Of a stretch of DNA of 17,387 nucleotides, positions 1 through 6,043 are shown one piece after another (position 1 is the stretch's first letter; each line of letters starts with the position of its first letter). Below the pieces are notes generated by a model. That model made no database searches. It saw only the letters and a program-made list of their open reading frames with translations, and was not told the origin of the DNA. Source of the stretch: Palsa-870 sp039935415 (lineage in GTDB: Bacteria; Chloroflexota; Dormibacteria; Dormibacterales; Dormibacteraceae); contig JBDTKH010000048.1 of the NCBI GenBank assembly GCA_039935415.1, forward strand, positions 1 through 17,387. The letters run 5' to 3'. Made by a program: the position numbers and the translations under genes.

Positions 1-15
1 AGCTAGTAGCTTCTC

Positions 16-112
16 CACCACCCCCACCTGGTCGGCCACGGGCCGACCTGTCCTCCCCACAGGGTGGGGAGGTGAAAGCTGGCCGGTACTTCCCCATGAA
101 TGGGGAAGTGAG
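16..112. repeat. Palindromic repeat family 1, copy 1 (three hairpins)
   Basis: Three consecutive perfect stems are visible: 30-37 with 41-48 (GGTCGGCC/GGCCGACC), 52-60 with 64-72 (CCTCCCCAC/GTGGGGAGG) and 89-97 with 100-108 (CTTCCCCAT/ATGGGGAAG). Bases 18-76 are identical over 59 nt to 10393-10451 inside nuoI. The unit starts with a pyrimidine lead (CCACCCCCACC) and each of the last two hairpins ends in GGGGARGTGA, which resembles a Shine-Dalgarno sequence. It lies just beyond the stop codon of the minus-strand methyltransferase gene (118), so it could also end that transcript, although there is no T-tract. Mobility is inferred from the dispersed copies, not shown. Confidence 0.85.
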
Positions 113-117
113 TTGTC

Positions 118-876
118 TTATCCATTCTTGTGGGCGCGGATCAGGCAGTGCCAGTACGCGTGGCGCAGCTTGCCCTCGCGCCGTTCCGGGTGCAGCTGCT
201 CCCTCGCCTCGCCTTGAGCGGCCTCGATCAGGGTGGCCAGCTCGCCGGCAAGGGCCGGCTCGACGGCCATCGTGTGCATCCACTCCTCGTAGTCCCAGTC
301 AAGCTCGCGCGCCTGGGTCAGCTCGACCTCGAAGCCGGCCCGCTCGAGGCTTTCGATCCACTCGTCAACCGTCAGCGAGCGCACGTGCGACGGGTCACGG
401 CGGACCTCGACCTCGTGGAGCACCTCCCGCGCGGCGGCCGGCGGGGCGCAGTCGACAAACGCCGCGTCTCGGTCTGGCTTCAGGACGCGGAAAGCCTCAT
501 TGAGGAAGGCGTCGATATCGGGGAAGTGGTGCGGCGCCGCGCGCACGGTGTAGAGGTCGAACGTCTCATCCTCGAAGGGCAGGCGGGCCGCATCGCCGAT
601 CACCCAGTCCGCGTTCTTGATCCCTTTCTCGGCTGTGATGCGGCGCGCCTGGTCGAGCATCTCGCGGGTCAGGTCGAGCCCGATGACTCTCCGCACATGA
701 GCTGCCAGCGCAAGCGCCGTGTTGCCCGTCCCGGTCGCCACGTCGAGCGCCAGGTCCCCCTTCTTGGGACGCGCCAGGTCCAGCACCTCCTGCAACCGCT
801 CGGACGACGCATGGAAGGTCGTGCGCGTGTAGTTGGCGGCGACGGGCGCGAAGCGGGCGCGGACGTCATCAGGCAC
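118..876 (-). CDS. Class I SAM-dependent methyltransferase (UbiE/YcgJ-like)
   Basis: The product is a soluble 252-aa protein with a Rossmann-type methyltransferase core. SAM-binding motif I is at about residues 43-52 (ALDVATGTGN), the acidic ribose-binding position is in GLDL at 66-69, and a motif II/III-like GDAARLPF is at 94-101. The N-terminal segment (FAPVAANYTRTTFHAS) resembles small-molecule methyltransferases of the Methyltransf_11/YcgJ group. The substrate cannot be told from sequence. The start is GTG at 876, 9 nt after the stop of the DedA gene, with no clear Shine-Dalgarno, so it is probably read by coupling as the last gene of the TerC-DedA operon. The stop is TAA at 118-120. The family call is firm and the function open. 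Confidence 0.88.
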   Translation of the reverse strand: MPDDVRARFAPVAANYTRTTFHASSERLQEVLDLARPKKGDLALDVATGTGNTALALAAHVRRVIGLDLTREMLDQARRITAEKGIKNADWVIGDAARLPFEDETFDLYTVRAAPHHFPDIDAFLNEAFRVLKPDRDAAFVDCAPPAAAREVLHEVEVRRDPSHVRSLTVDEWIESLERAGFEVELTQARELDWDYEEWMHTMAVEPALAGELATLIEAAQGEAREQLHPERREGKLRHAYWHCLIRAHKNG

Positions 877-885
877 GGAGTGAGT

Positions 886-1638
886 CTAGTTATGGGCCTC
901 GCCGGTCATGCGGCGGCTGCGCACGATCGCCACGATGACGACCACCGCCACGACCACGAGCGCAACGGCCAGGAACACGAGCGGCGCCGACCGGATCGAG
1001 TTTTCGAGGCGCGTGCCGAAGACCGCGCCGAGCGTGAGGAACAGCCCTGCCCAGACCGCGCTGGACACCGCCACGCTGATGGCGAACACGGGATAGCGGA
1101 GCTTTAGCACTCCGGCCGCGACCGTCAGAGGCACACGAAATCCGGGGATGTGGCGGCCGGCGATCAGGGTCCAGGGGCCCCACCGCGAGAACCACCGCTC
1201 CGCCTCGTCCAGTCGAGCCGGAGTCAGGTGCATCAACTTGGCGAGCCTGTGCTCGAGGAGGCGCCTGCCGTAGCGACGCGAGAGGAGATAGAGGTTGCTC
1301 GCGCCAAGGGTGACAGCAAGGATGAAGCCACACCACGCCGCGAGGTAGATCGGCATGTTGCGCGGAAGGCGATGTCCCACGTACAGGAGGAAGGCGTCGC
1401 CCGGGATGAACAGCGGCGGTCCCGATTCCTCGATGTAGATCAGCGCGAACCCGGCCAGGTACCCGTTGTCCCTCAGCAGCTCGCCGACGGTCCTGTCCGC
1501 GTCGGGCAACTCGCCGGAGGCATCGTGCTCGACAAGGAAGCCCATCCCTACGATCACCGCGGCGAGCAGGACGACGCCCGCCAGCACCCGCCACCGCGCG
1601 GAGAGTTCTGTGACCACCTCTTCTTCTTCATCGGTCAT
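886..1638 (-). CDS. DedA-family integral membrane protein
   Basis: The 250-aa protein shows the DedA (SNARE-associated) signature: FIEESGPP-like ESGPPLFIPGDAFLL near residues 70-84, and RWGPWTLIAGRHIPGFRVP followed by TVAAGVL in the second half, the G-x-GR-x-IPG-x-R pattern of the family. Hydrophobic segments occur near residues 18-35, 60-115 and 170-240, and the N-terminus is acidic and cytosolic-looking. DedA proteins act in the inner membrane, and some members are lipid-carrier (undecaprenyl phosphate) translocases; whether this one is cannot be decided here. Its ATG overlaps the TerC-like stop codon by 4 nt (ATGA), indicating translational coupling and placing it under the same riboswitch. 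Confidence 0.9.
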   Translation of the reverse strand: MTDEEEEVVTELSARWRVLAGVVLLAAVIVGMGFLVEHDASGELPDADRTVGELLRDNGYLAGFALIYIEESGPPLFIPGDAFLLYVGHRLPRNMPIYLAAWCGFILAVTLGASNLYLLSRRYGRRLLEHRLAKLMHLTPARLDEAERWFSRWGPWTLIAGRHIPGFRVPLTVAAGVLKLRYPVFAISVAVSSAVWAGLFLTLGAVFGTRLENSIRSAPLVFLAVALVVVAVVVIVAIVRSRRMTGEAHN

Positions 1639-1916
1639 GTGCGGAAGTAATCAATCGCGAGCTTGGCCCCGATCACGATCAGTGCGACTCCGGCCACCGG
1701 TTTGAGCCAGGCGATGCGATCGATCAGGTGCGAACCGATCAGCGTGAAACCCAGCAGGCAGCACGCGGCCAGCAGCACGCCACCCGCAAGCACCACCAGC
1801 CGGTACGAAGGGGGCACGCCGCTCGCCACCGACGAGATGGCGAGCGCGTTGTCCAGCTGCAGCGCGACATCGGTGAATGCAATCACCAGGATGGACACCA
1901 GAAGACTTCTTGCCAT
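1635..1916 (-). CDS. Half-length TerC-like membrane protein, probable Mn(II) exporter
   Basis: This 93-aa protein has about three membrane segments (roughly residues 5-30, 38-60 and 68-90). The first carries FTD at 14-16 and LQLDNALAISSV at 19-30, matching the acidic/LDNAL motif of TerC/YkoY-family proteins. Typical TerC proteins exceed 200 residues and contain two such three-helix repeats, so this is about half size. Start ATG at 1916 is chosen because GGAGG lies 5 nt upstream (1922-1926) and the family motif begins just after; a longer open frame upstream crosses the riboswitch and is not plausible. A manganese-type riboswitch in the leader supports Mn export. It may work as an oligomer, or be a degenerate remnant, but the clean frame and coupling to DedA argue for a working gene. 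Confidence 0.72.
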   Translation of the reverse strand: MARSLLVSILVIAFTDVALQLDNALAISSVASGVPPSYRLVVLAGGVLLAACCLLGFTLIGSHLIDRIAWLKPVAGVALIVIGAKLAIDYFRT

Positions 1917-1935
1917 TACAACCTCCTGCTCATGT

Positions 1936-1953
1936 CGCCGCGCAAGTGCGGCG
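1936..1953 (-). promoter_or_regulatory. Leader hairpin before the TerC-like gene (possible expression platform)
   Basis: In the minus-strand RNA, CGCCGC and GCGGCG pair around a 6-nt loop, between the aptamer and the GGAGG ribosome-binding site (1922-1926). There is no following U-tract, so if this is the expression platform it more likely controls translation than termination. This is inference from position. Confidence 0.45.
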
Positions 1954-1961
1954 GATATGGT

Positions 1962-2054
1962 GCAGAGGTCTTGCCGCGGACCGGGCGTCCGCTGCGGCCC
2001 CGGGCATCGCTGCCGTCTTGACGGGGACCGACGGGAGTGGCTACTCCCCCCTAC
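1962..2054 (-). promoter_or_regulatory. yybP-ykoY manganese riboswitch aptamer
   Basis: The minus-strand RNA has the two conserved ends of the yybP-ykoY family. The 5' part is GUAGGGGGGAGUAGCC (2054-2039) and the 3' part is GGCAAGACCUCUGC (1975-1962). The outer segments GUAGGGG and CCUCUGC form a 7-bp P1, leaving the conserved GGAGUAG and GCAAGA strands facing each other and an inner GCC/GGC pairing, with a variable GC-rich arm between. This family senses Mn2+ and commonly precedes TerC/YkoY and MntP-type exporters, which fits the gene directly downstream. I recognised it by eye; a covariance-model score was not run. Confidence 0.8.
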
Positions 2055-2064
2055 GTTCGCTGAA

Positions 2065-2070
2065 ATCATA
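2065..2070 (-). promoter_or_regulatory. Probable -10 element (TATGAT) of the TerC-DedA-methyltransferase operon
   Basis: On the minus strand TATGAT lies about 11 nt upstream of the first aptamer base (2054), so a start 6-8 nt downstream would give an RNA beginning almost at the riboswitch. No convincing -35 hexamer is seen at 16-18 nt spacing. Confidence 0.5.
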
Positions 2071-2112
2071 CCGGCCATCGTTCGGCGGGGAATCCGATTA
2101 TCGTTCCTTCTC

Positions 2113-2532
2113 GTGGCAAAGGCGGTCGCGAGGTGGTCGGGCAGCAAGGTTCGGTTCGACATCGAGTCGGCCTCGGGGCACACTGCTGCGATCGACGAGC
2201 CGCCGATCTTCGGCGACGACACTGCGATGCGCCCGACCGAGATGCTGCTCGGGGCACTGGGCGGCTGCACCGGCCTCAACGCAGTGCTGCTCCTCAAGAA
2301 GTTCAAGCAACCGATCAGGTCGCTGGAGGTCGAGGTCGAAGGCGAGCAGGACAAGGAGTGGCCCCGCGCCTTCAACAAGATCGAGGTGACCTTCCACTGC
2401 GGCTGGGACGGCAAATTCGACAAGGAGCTGGTCGAGCGGGCCATCGACATGGCGTGCAACCGCTACTGCCCGATCCACGCGACGCTCTCTCGCGGGACCA
2501 CGATTGAGCATCATCGGAAGGATTCGCATTAG
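2113..2532 (+). CDS. OsmC/Ohr-family protein (YhfA-like)
   Basis: The 139-aa protein matches the OsmC fold. RPTEMLLGALGGCTG near residues 40-54 contains the first catalytic cysteine (Cys52), and CNRYCPIHATL near 115-125 contains the second (Cys119). Family members reduce organic hydroperoxides or related substrates in the cytosol by this Cys pair; the sequence around the pair is closer to the YhfA-like branch than to Ohr. An additional Cys96 and Cys115 are present. The start is taken as GTG 2113, which gives the usual family length and begins right before the first beta strand; no good Shine-Dalgarno is seen, so a leaderless message is possible. It is divergent from the Mn-riboswitch operon and is followed at once by repeat copy 2. 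Confidence 0.85.
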   Translation: MAKAVARWSGSKVRFDIESASGHTAAIDEPPIFGDDTAMRPTEMLLGALGGCTGLNAVLLLKKFKQPIRSLEVEVEGEQDKEWPRAFNKIEVTFHCGWDGKFDKELVERAIDMACNRYCPIHATLSRGTTIEHHRKDSH

Positions 2533-2590
2533 CCGCCACCCCCACCCGCGCCTTACGGCGCGACCTCGCCACATGGTGGGGAGGTGATGC
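2533..2590. repeat. Palindromic repeat family 1, copy 2
   Basis: It starts directly after the OsmC-family stop codon. The CCACCCCCACC lead is followed by a hairpin GCGCC-ttac-GGCGC (2549-2562 region) and by CCTCGCCAC/GTGGGGAGG, ending GGGGAGGTGA. It is nearly identical to copy 3 in nuoE. It occupies the upstream region of the nuo operon and may insulate it from OsmC transcription. Confidence 0.85.
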
Positions 2591-2617
2591 TTCCGACGGA
2601 GTTTATGAAGGACTCCC

Positions 2618-2623
2618 TAGAAT
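2618..2623 (+). promoter_or_regulatory. Possible -10 element (TAGAAT) for the nuo operon
   Basis: TAGAAT stands in a locally AT-richer stretch (2601-2640) 50 nt before the nuoA start and after repeat copy 2. No strong -35 is recognised, so this is a weak call based on position and the TAnnnT pattern. Confidence 0.3.
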
Positions 2624-2672
2624 TAAGGCGTTCCCAAAAGCCCCCGATGACGTGTGAGGCCACTTCGGTAAC

Positions 2673-3029
2673 TTGCTCGAGACCTACGTCCCAGTTCTGA
2701 TCTACGTCCTCATCATCCTTGGACTTCTCGGAGCATTGGTCACCCTGAGCTTCGTGCTAGGCCCGTCCAAGCCCTTCAAGCGCAAGCTCGCCCCCTACGA
2801 GTCCGGCATCATCCCCGACACCCCCGCGCACCGCCGGCTCACGGTCCGCTTCTACCTCACGGCGATGCTGTTCATCATCTTCGACGTCGAGGCCGTCTTC
2901 TTCTATCCGTGGGCGGTGCTGCTGAGGCAGCTCAAGTGGTTCGGCCTGATCGAGATGCTCGTCTTCATGGGGATCCTGGCCATCGCCCTGGCCCACATCT
3001 GGCGCAAGGGGGGCCTGGATTGGGAATAG
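2673..3029 (+). CDS. nuoA: NADH-quinone oxidoreductase subunit A
   Basis: This 118-aa membrane subunit of complex I has three predicted helices (near residues 5-30, 62-84 and 88-110). The diagnostic loop KLAPYESGI is near residues 38-46, and FDVEAVFFYPWA, with the conserved acidic Asp/Glu pair, is in helix 2. Together with NuoH, NuoJ and NuoK it forms the membrane part near the quinone site. The start is TTG 2673: no other start in this frame fits before the first helix, and only a weak GAGG lies 13 nt upstream. It is the first gene of the operon, and its last 10 nt overlap the nuoB start. Confidence 0.95.
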   Translation: MLETYVPVLIYVLIILGLLGALVTLSFVLGPSKPFKRKLAPYESGIIPDTPAHRRLTVRFYLTAMLFIIFDVEAVFFYPWAVLLRQLKWFGLIEMLVFMGILAIALAHIWRKGGLDWE

Positions 3030-3508
3030 AGGAGCTCGCCGATTCACTCGGCAAGAACATCCTCACGACCACACTGGGCAAGCTGGTCGGCTGGGGTCGT
3101 GGCAACTCGGTCTGGCCGGCCCAGTTCGGACTCGCCTGCTGCGCCATCGAGATGATCGCGACGGCGACGGCTGGCGTGGACATCGCTCGCTTCGGCTCGG
3201 AGGCGTTCCGAGCCTCGCCTCGGCAGTCCGACCTGATGATCGTTTCGGGCCGCGTCTCGCAGAAGATGGCGCCGGTCCTGCGCACGGTGTACGACCAGAT
3301 GCCTGAACCCAAGTGGGTCATCTCGATGGGCGCGTGCGCATCCACAGGCGGAGTGTTCAACAACTACGCGCTGCTCCAGGGGGTCGACAAGATCGTCCCG
3401 GTCGACGTCTACATCCCGGGCTGCCCCCCACGCCCTGAAGACTTGTTAAACGCGCTGATGATCTTGCAGGAGCGGATCAAGGCCCAGGGCATAACCCCGC
3501 GCCAGTGA
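3020..3508 (+). CDS. nuoB: NADH-quinone oxidoreductase subunit B
   Basis: This 162-aa peripheral subunit holds the terminal [4Fe-4S] cluster N2 that reduces quinone. The ligands are visible as the adjacent pair Cys40-Cys41 (ACCAIEM), Cys106 (GACAST) and Cys135 (PGCPPRPE). TTG 3020 is chosen as start: it overlaps nuoA by 10 nt, has a G-run (3006-3013) at Shine-Dalgarno distance and gives a normal length; reading further upstream would run through nuoA. The stop overlaps the nuoC GTG as GTGA. No odd residues were seen. Confidence 0.95.
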   Translation: MGIEELADSLGKNILTTTLGKLVGWGRGNSVWPAQFGLACCAIEMIATATAGVDIARFGSEAFRASPRQSDLMIVSGRVSQKMAPVLRTVYDQMPEPKWVISMGACASTGGVFNNYALLQGVDKIVPVDVYIPGCPPRPEDLLNALMILQERIKAQGITPRQ

Positions 3509-3990
3509 TCGACGAGAAGCTGATCGTCGATAAGGGCGCCAGCGCGGGCGACGCATGGGTCACCGTCGCGCCCGACAACATCCGCGATGCGCTTTCAGCA
3601 TTGAAGTCCGACGGCTACCGACTGCTCGTCTTTCTTACGTGCGTCGACCACCTGGTCGACGCCTCACGCGAGTGGCCCGCCCGATACGAGGTCGTCTACG
3701 AGCTGCGCAACATGGAGACGCGCCAGCAGGTGCGCGTGCGCGCGTTCGTCGACGGAGACCCGCCGCACATCAGCTCGATCCACGATCTGTTTCCACCGGC
3801 CAACTGGGACGAGCGCGAGACGTACGACCTGTTCGGTGTCATCTTCGACGACCACCCAGACCTGACACGAATCCTGATGCCCGACGACTGGGTGGGCCAT
3901 CCGCTGCGGCGCGACTACCCGGTCGGAGGGGAGGTCGTCGAGTTCTCCGAAGAGCACGAGAAATGGCAGACCGCCCCGGAGGATGCCTGA
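3505..3990 (+). CDS. nuoC: NADH-quinone oxidoreductase subunit C
   Basis: This 161-aa subunit of the hydrophilic arm is a separate gene, not fused to nuoD as in Escherichia coli. The family signature ERETYDLFGVIFDDHPDL is at about residues 102-119, followed by RILMPDDWVGHPLRRDYP, the 30-kDa subunit consensus. Start GTG 3505 overlaps the nuoB stop by 4 nt. The last two bases of its TGA stop coincide with the outer end of the foldback element that follows, so that insertion may have fixed the present C-terminus. Confidence 0.95.
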   Translation: MIDEKLIVDKGASAGDAWVTVAPDNIRDALSALKSDGYRLLVFLTCVDHLVDASREWPARYEVVYELRNMETRQQVRVRAFVDGDPPHISSIHDLFPPANWDERETYDLFGVIFDDHPDLTRILMPDDWVGHPLRRDYPVGGEVVEFSEEHEKWQTAPEDA

Positions 3991-4184
3991 GTGTCGCACC
4001 CCCGAAGGTCCTTGCATCTTTGCGGCCTAGGCGGCCGGGCGCCTTCGGCGCTGAAGCCTGCGTCAAGGGGCCCGGCGCCGCGTCGTCACGCATCGATAGA
4101 TGCGCTCCTAGCGGCGCCACCCTTTCCTTGGCTCCGGCCGCCGATGCCGCAAACCTGCGGCGGCCGTTCGGGGGCGCGACACTC
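3989..4184. mobile_element. 196-bp foldback (MITE-like) element between nuoC and nuoD
   Basis: Terminal inverted repeats match at 18 of 20 positions: 3989-4008 (GAGTGTCGCACCCCCGAAGG) against the complement of 4165-4184. Inside, TTTGCGGC plus GGCGGCCGG at 4019-4037 pairs with 4134-4153. The centre is a nested stem, GGCGCCGC (near 4074) with GCGGCGCC (near 4111), around CGCATC-gata-GATGCG (4089-4104). The left arm has an extra small hairpin (GCGCC-ttc-GGCGC near 4040). The whole gap between the two genes thus folds on itself. It encodes no recognisable protein; a frame open through it from nuoC is probably accidental. There is no clear target duplication. Confidence 0.75.
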
Positions 4185-5405
4185 TTGAGCGAGACGGAAG
4201 GCGTCACGATCACGAGGACCGGCGAGCAGGGCCACTTCGGGGGCGAGCTCCTCACCGTCAACTTCGGGCCCCATCACCCATCCACGCATGGCGTGCTCCG
4301 GCTCATCGTCGACCTCGACGGCGAGTACATCCGCCGCGTCACGCCGGTGATCGGTTACCAGCACACCGGCATCGAGAAGCAGATGGAGGCGCTGCGCTGG
4401 CAGCAGGGCGTGGTGGTGACCGACCGCCACGACTACCTGTCGCCGCCGATCAACAACCTCGCCTACGCGCTCGCGGTCGAGAAGCTGATGGGCGTCGACG
4501 TGCCGCCTCGGGCCAAGGCCCTGCGCGTGATCATGTCGGAGCTGACACGCCTTTCGTCTCACCTGGTGTGGATGGGGACGAGCGGGCTCGAGCTCGGCGC
4601 GATGTCCATGCTCATGTACTGCTTTCGCGAGCGGGACCTCATCAACGACCTGAACGAGGAGATCTCCGGCTTCCGGATGCACACGTCGTACATCCGGCCC
4701 GGCGGCGTGTTCGCCGACGCCACCCCGCGCTTCCTCGACATGCTCGACACGTTCACCCGCGAGATGCCGGGGCACGTCGACGAGTACGAGGACGTGCTCA
4801 CCATGAACCCGATCTGGCGCTCGCGCACGATCGGCATTGGCCGGCTGTCGCCGGAGGACGCGAAGGTGCTGGGCGCGAGCGGGCCGATGATCCGCGGCTC
4901 GGGCATCCCCTGGGACCTCCGCAAGACGATGCCTTACTCGGGTTACGAGAACTACGACTTCGAGATCGCCACCTCGAACGACTGCGACTGCTACGGACGC
5001 TACCTGGTGCGCATCAAGGAGATGCGCGAGGCGGTCAAGATCCTGCGCCAGGCCCTGGACCGCCTGCCCGACGGCCCGGTCAACGCCGACGACCGCAAGA
5101 TGCTGCCGCCGCCCAGGGAGGAGCTCGAGACTTCGATGGAGGCGGTGATCCACCACTTCAAGCTTTTCACCGAGGGGTACTCGGTGCCACCCGGGGACGT
5201 GTACGTCGCCGTCGAGTCCGGGCGTGGCGAGAACGGCTGCTACGTCGTGAGCGACGGCACCCACAAGCCGCGGCGCGTGAAGTTTCGCTCGGCGTCCTTC
5301 GTGAACCTGCAGGCGCTGGAGCGCATGGCGCTGAACCACATGGTGGCCGACCTGATCGCGATCATCGGCACCGCCGACGCCGTGCTCGGAGACTGCGACC
5401 GGTGA
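4185..5405 (+). CDS. nuoD: NADH-quinone oxidoreductase subunit D
   Basis: The 406-aa 49-kDa subunit forms the quinone cavity with NuoB. Motifs seen are GPHHPSTHGVLR at about 28-39, HTGIEK, DRHDYLSPPINN, ELTRLSSHLVWMGTSGLELG and the C-terminal DLIAIIGTADAVLGDCDR. The start is TTG 4185, directly after the foldback element; it gives the usual family length and there is no ATG or GTG nearby in frame. A G-rich stretch in the right end of the element (4170-4175) is the only Shine-Dalgarno candidate. A much longer open frame reaches back through the element to 3555, but that extension has no family similarity. The stop overlaps nuoE (GTGA). Confidence 0.94.
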   Translation: MSETEGVTITRTGEQGHFGGELLTVNFGPHHPSTHGVLRLIVDLDGEYIRRVTPVIGYQHTGIEKQMEALRWQQGVVVTDRHDYLSPPINNLAYALAVEKLMGVDVPPRAKALRVIMSELTRLSSHLVWMGTSGLELGAMSMLMYCFRERDLINDLNEEISGFRMHTSYIRPGGVFADATPRFLDMLDTFTREMPGHVDEYEDVLTMNPIWRSRTIGIGRLSPEDAKVLGASGPMIRGSGIPWDLRKTMPYSGYENYDFEIATSNDCDCYGRYLVRIKEMREAVKILRQALDRLPDGPVNADDRKMLPPPREELETSMEAVIHHFKLFTEGYSVPPGDVYVAVESGRGENGCYVVSDGTHKPRRVKFRSASFVNLQALERMALNHMVADLIAIIGTADAVLGDCDR

Positions 5406-6043
5406 ATACCCCGCGAAATCCGCACCCAACCACCGCGATTTCGCGGGGGCCCCTTGAGAGCGGTCTCTCCGAACACGTGCTGGAAGAGATCAAGGCCCTG
5501 CCGGCCCGCTATCCGCAGCCGCGCTCGGCGGTGATGCCCGCGCTGGACCTCGCGCAGGAGGAGCTCGGCTATCTCACGCCTGAGGCGATGACCGAGGTGG
5601 CCCAGGCGCTGCAGCTCGATCCTGGTTACGTCGAGGGCGTCGCCACCTTCTACACCCTGTTCCACCTCGAGCCCATCGGCAAGCATCGGTTCTACATGTG
5701 CACCAACCTGAGCTGCACGCTGCGCGGCGCGGACGCACTCGTCGATCACCTGCGAGGCGCGATCGGCGTGAAGGAGGCCGGCGAGGTTTCGCAGGACGGT
5801 CTCTTTTCCTATGAGGAGGTCGAATGCATGGGCGCGTGCGAGTACGCGCCGATGGCCCAGGTCGACCGCCGCTACCACTACGACCTGACGCCGGAGAAGC
5901 TGGACCAGCTGGTTGCAGAACGCAGGTCGCCGGCGGCAGTGCCTGAGGCACCACCCCCACCCGCGCCTTACGACGCGTCCTCCCCACAAGGTGGGGAGGT
6001 GAAGCGTGCTCGCACGCCGCGCAAGAAGAAGGCCGATGACTGA
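5402..6043 (+). CDS. nuoE: NADH-quinone oxidoreductase subunit E, with repeat-derived ends
   Basis: The 213-aa subunit of the NADH dehydrogenase arm holds [2Fe-2S] cluster N1a. Ligands are Cys100 and Cys105 (CTNLSC) and Cys142 and Cys146 (ECMGAC), the expected Cx4C-x36-Cx3C. The thioredoxin-like core spans about residues 27-172. The start GTG 5402 overlaps the nuoD stop; the first 20 or so residues are encoded by palindrome family 2, so GTG 5477 is an alternative start. The C-terminal tail from about 175 is unusual: proline-rich, then SSPQGGEV from repeat family 1 (residues 184-201), then a basic stretch (RARTPRKKK). The stop overlaps nuoF by 8 nt. Confidence 0.93.
   Translation: MNTPRNPHPTTAISRGPLESGLSEHVLEEIKALPARYPQPRSAVMPALDLAQEELGYLTPEAMTEVAQALQLDPGYVEGVATFYTLFHLEPIGKHRFYMCTNLSCTLRGADALVDHLRGAIGVKEAGEVSQDGLFSYEEVECMGACEYAPMAQVDRRYHYDLTPEKLDQLVAERRSPAAVPEAPPPPAPYDASSPQGGEVKRARTPRKKKADD
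5409..5448. repeat. Palindrome family 2, copy A (inside the start of nuoE)
   Basis: CCCCGCGAAATC (5409-5420) and GATTTCGCGGGG (5437-5448) are perfect 12-bp inverted arms around a 16-nt loop. The same arms recur at 11659-11696 with one change. In the nuoE frame it reads NTPRNPHPTTAISRG, which is not like other NuoE proteins. Confidence 0.8.
5951..6003. repeat. Palindromic repeat family 1, copy 3 (inside the nuoE tail)
   Basis: The CCACCCCCACC lead, the CGCGCCTTACGACGCG segment and the perfect stem CCTCCCCAC/GTGGGGAGG match copy 2 almost base for base. It is read in frame in NuoE as PPPPAPYDASSPQGGEV. Its GGGGAGGTGA end lies 33 nt before the nuoF ATG, which has its own closer Shine-Dalgarno. 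Confidence 0.88.

Noticed and set aside
72..1107. Plus-strand open frames opposite the methyltransferase and DedA genes
   Set aside because: They are antisense shadows in high-GC sequence, rich in Arg, Ala and Pro, without family motifs; the minus-strand genes have clear motifs.
1917..2459. Long N-terminal extension of the TerC-like protein
   Set aside because: It runs through the riboswitch and antisense to the OsmC-family gene; ATG 1916 has GGAGG 5 nt upstream.
3555..4184. N-terminal extension of NuoD reaching back through nuoC and the foldback element
   Set aside because: The extension is nuoC in another frame plus the palindrome; NuoD similarity begins just after TTG 4185.
4086..5429. 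Long minus-strand open frame opposite nuoD
   Set aside because: Codon-shadow of nuoD, rich in His, Arg and Val, with no recognisable domain.
6006..6035. GTG 6006 as nuoF start
   Set aside because: It gives an arginine-rich leader from the nuoE tail; ATG 6036 has a closer Shine-Dalgarno and fits the family.
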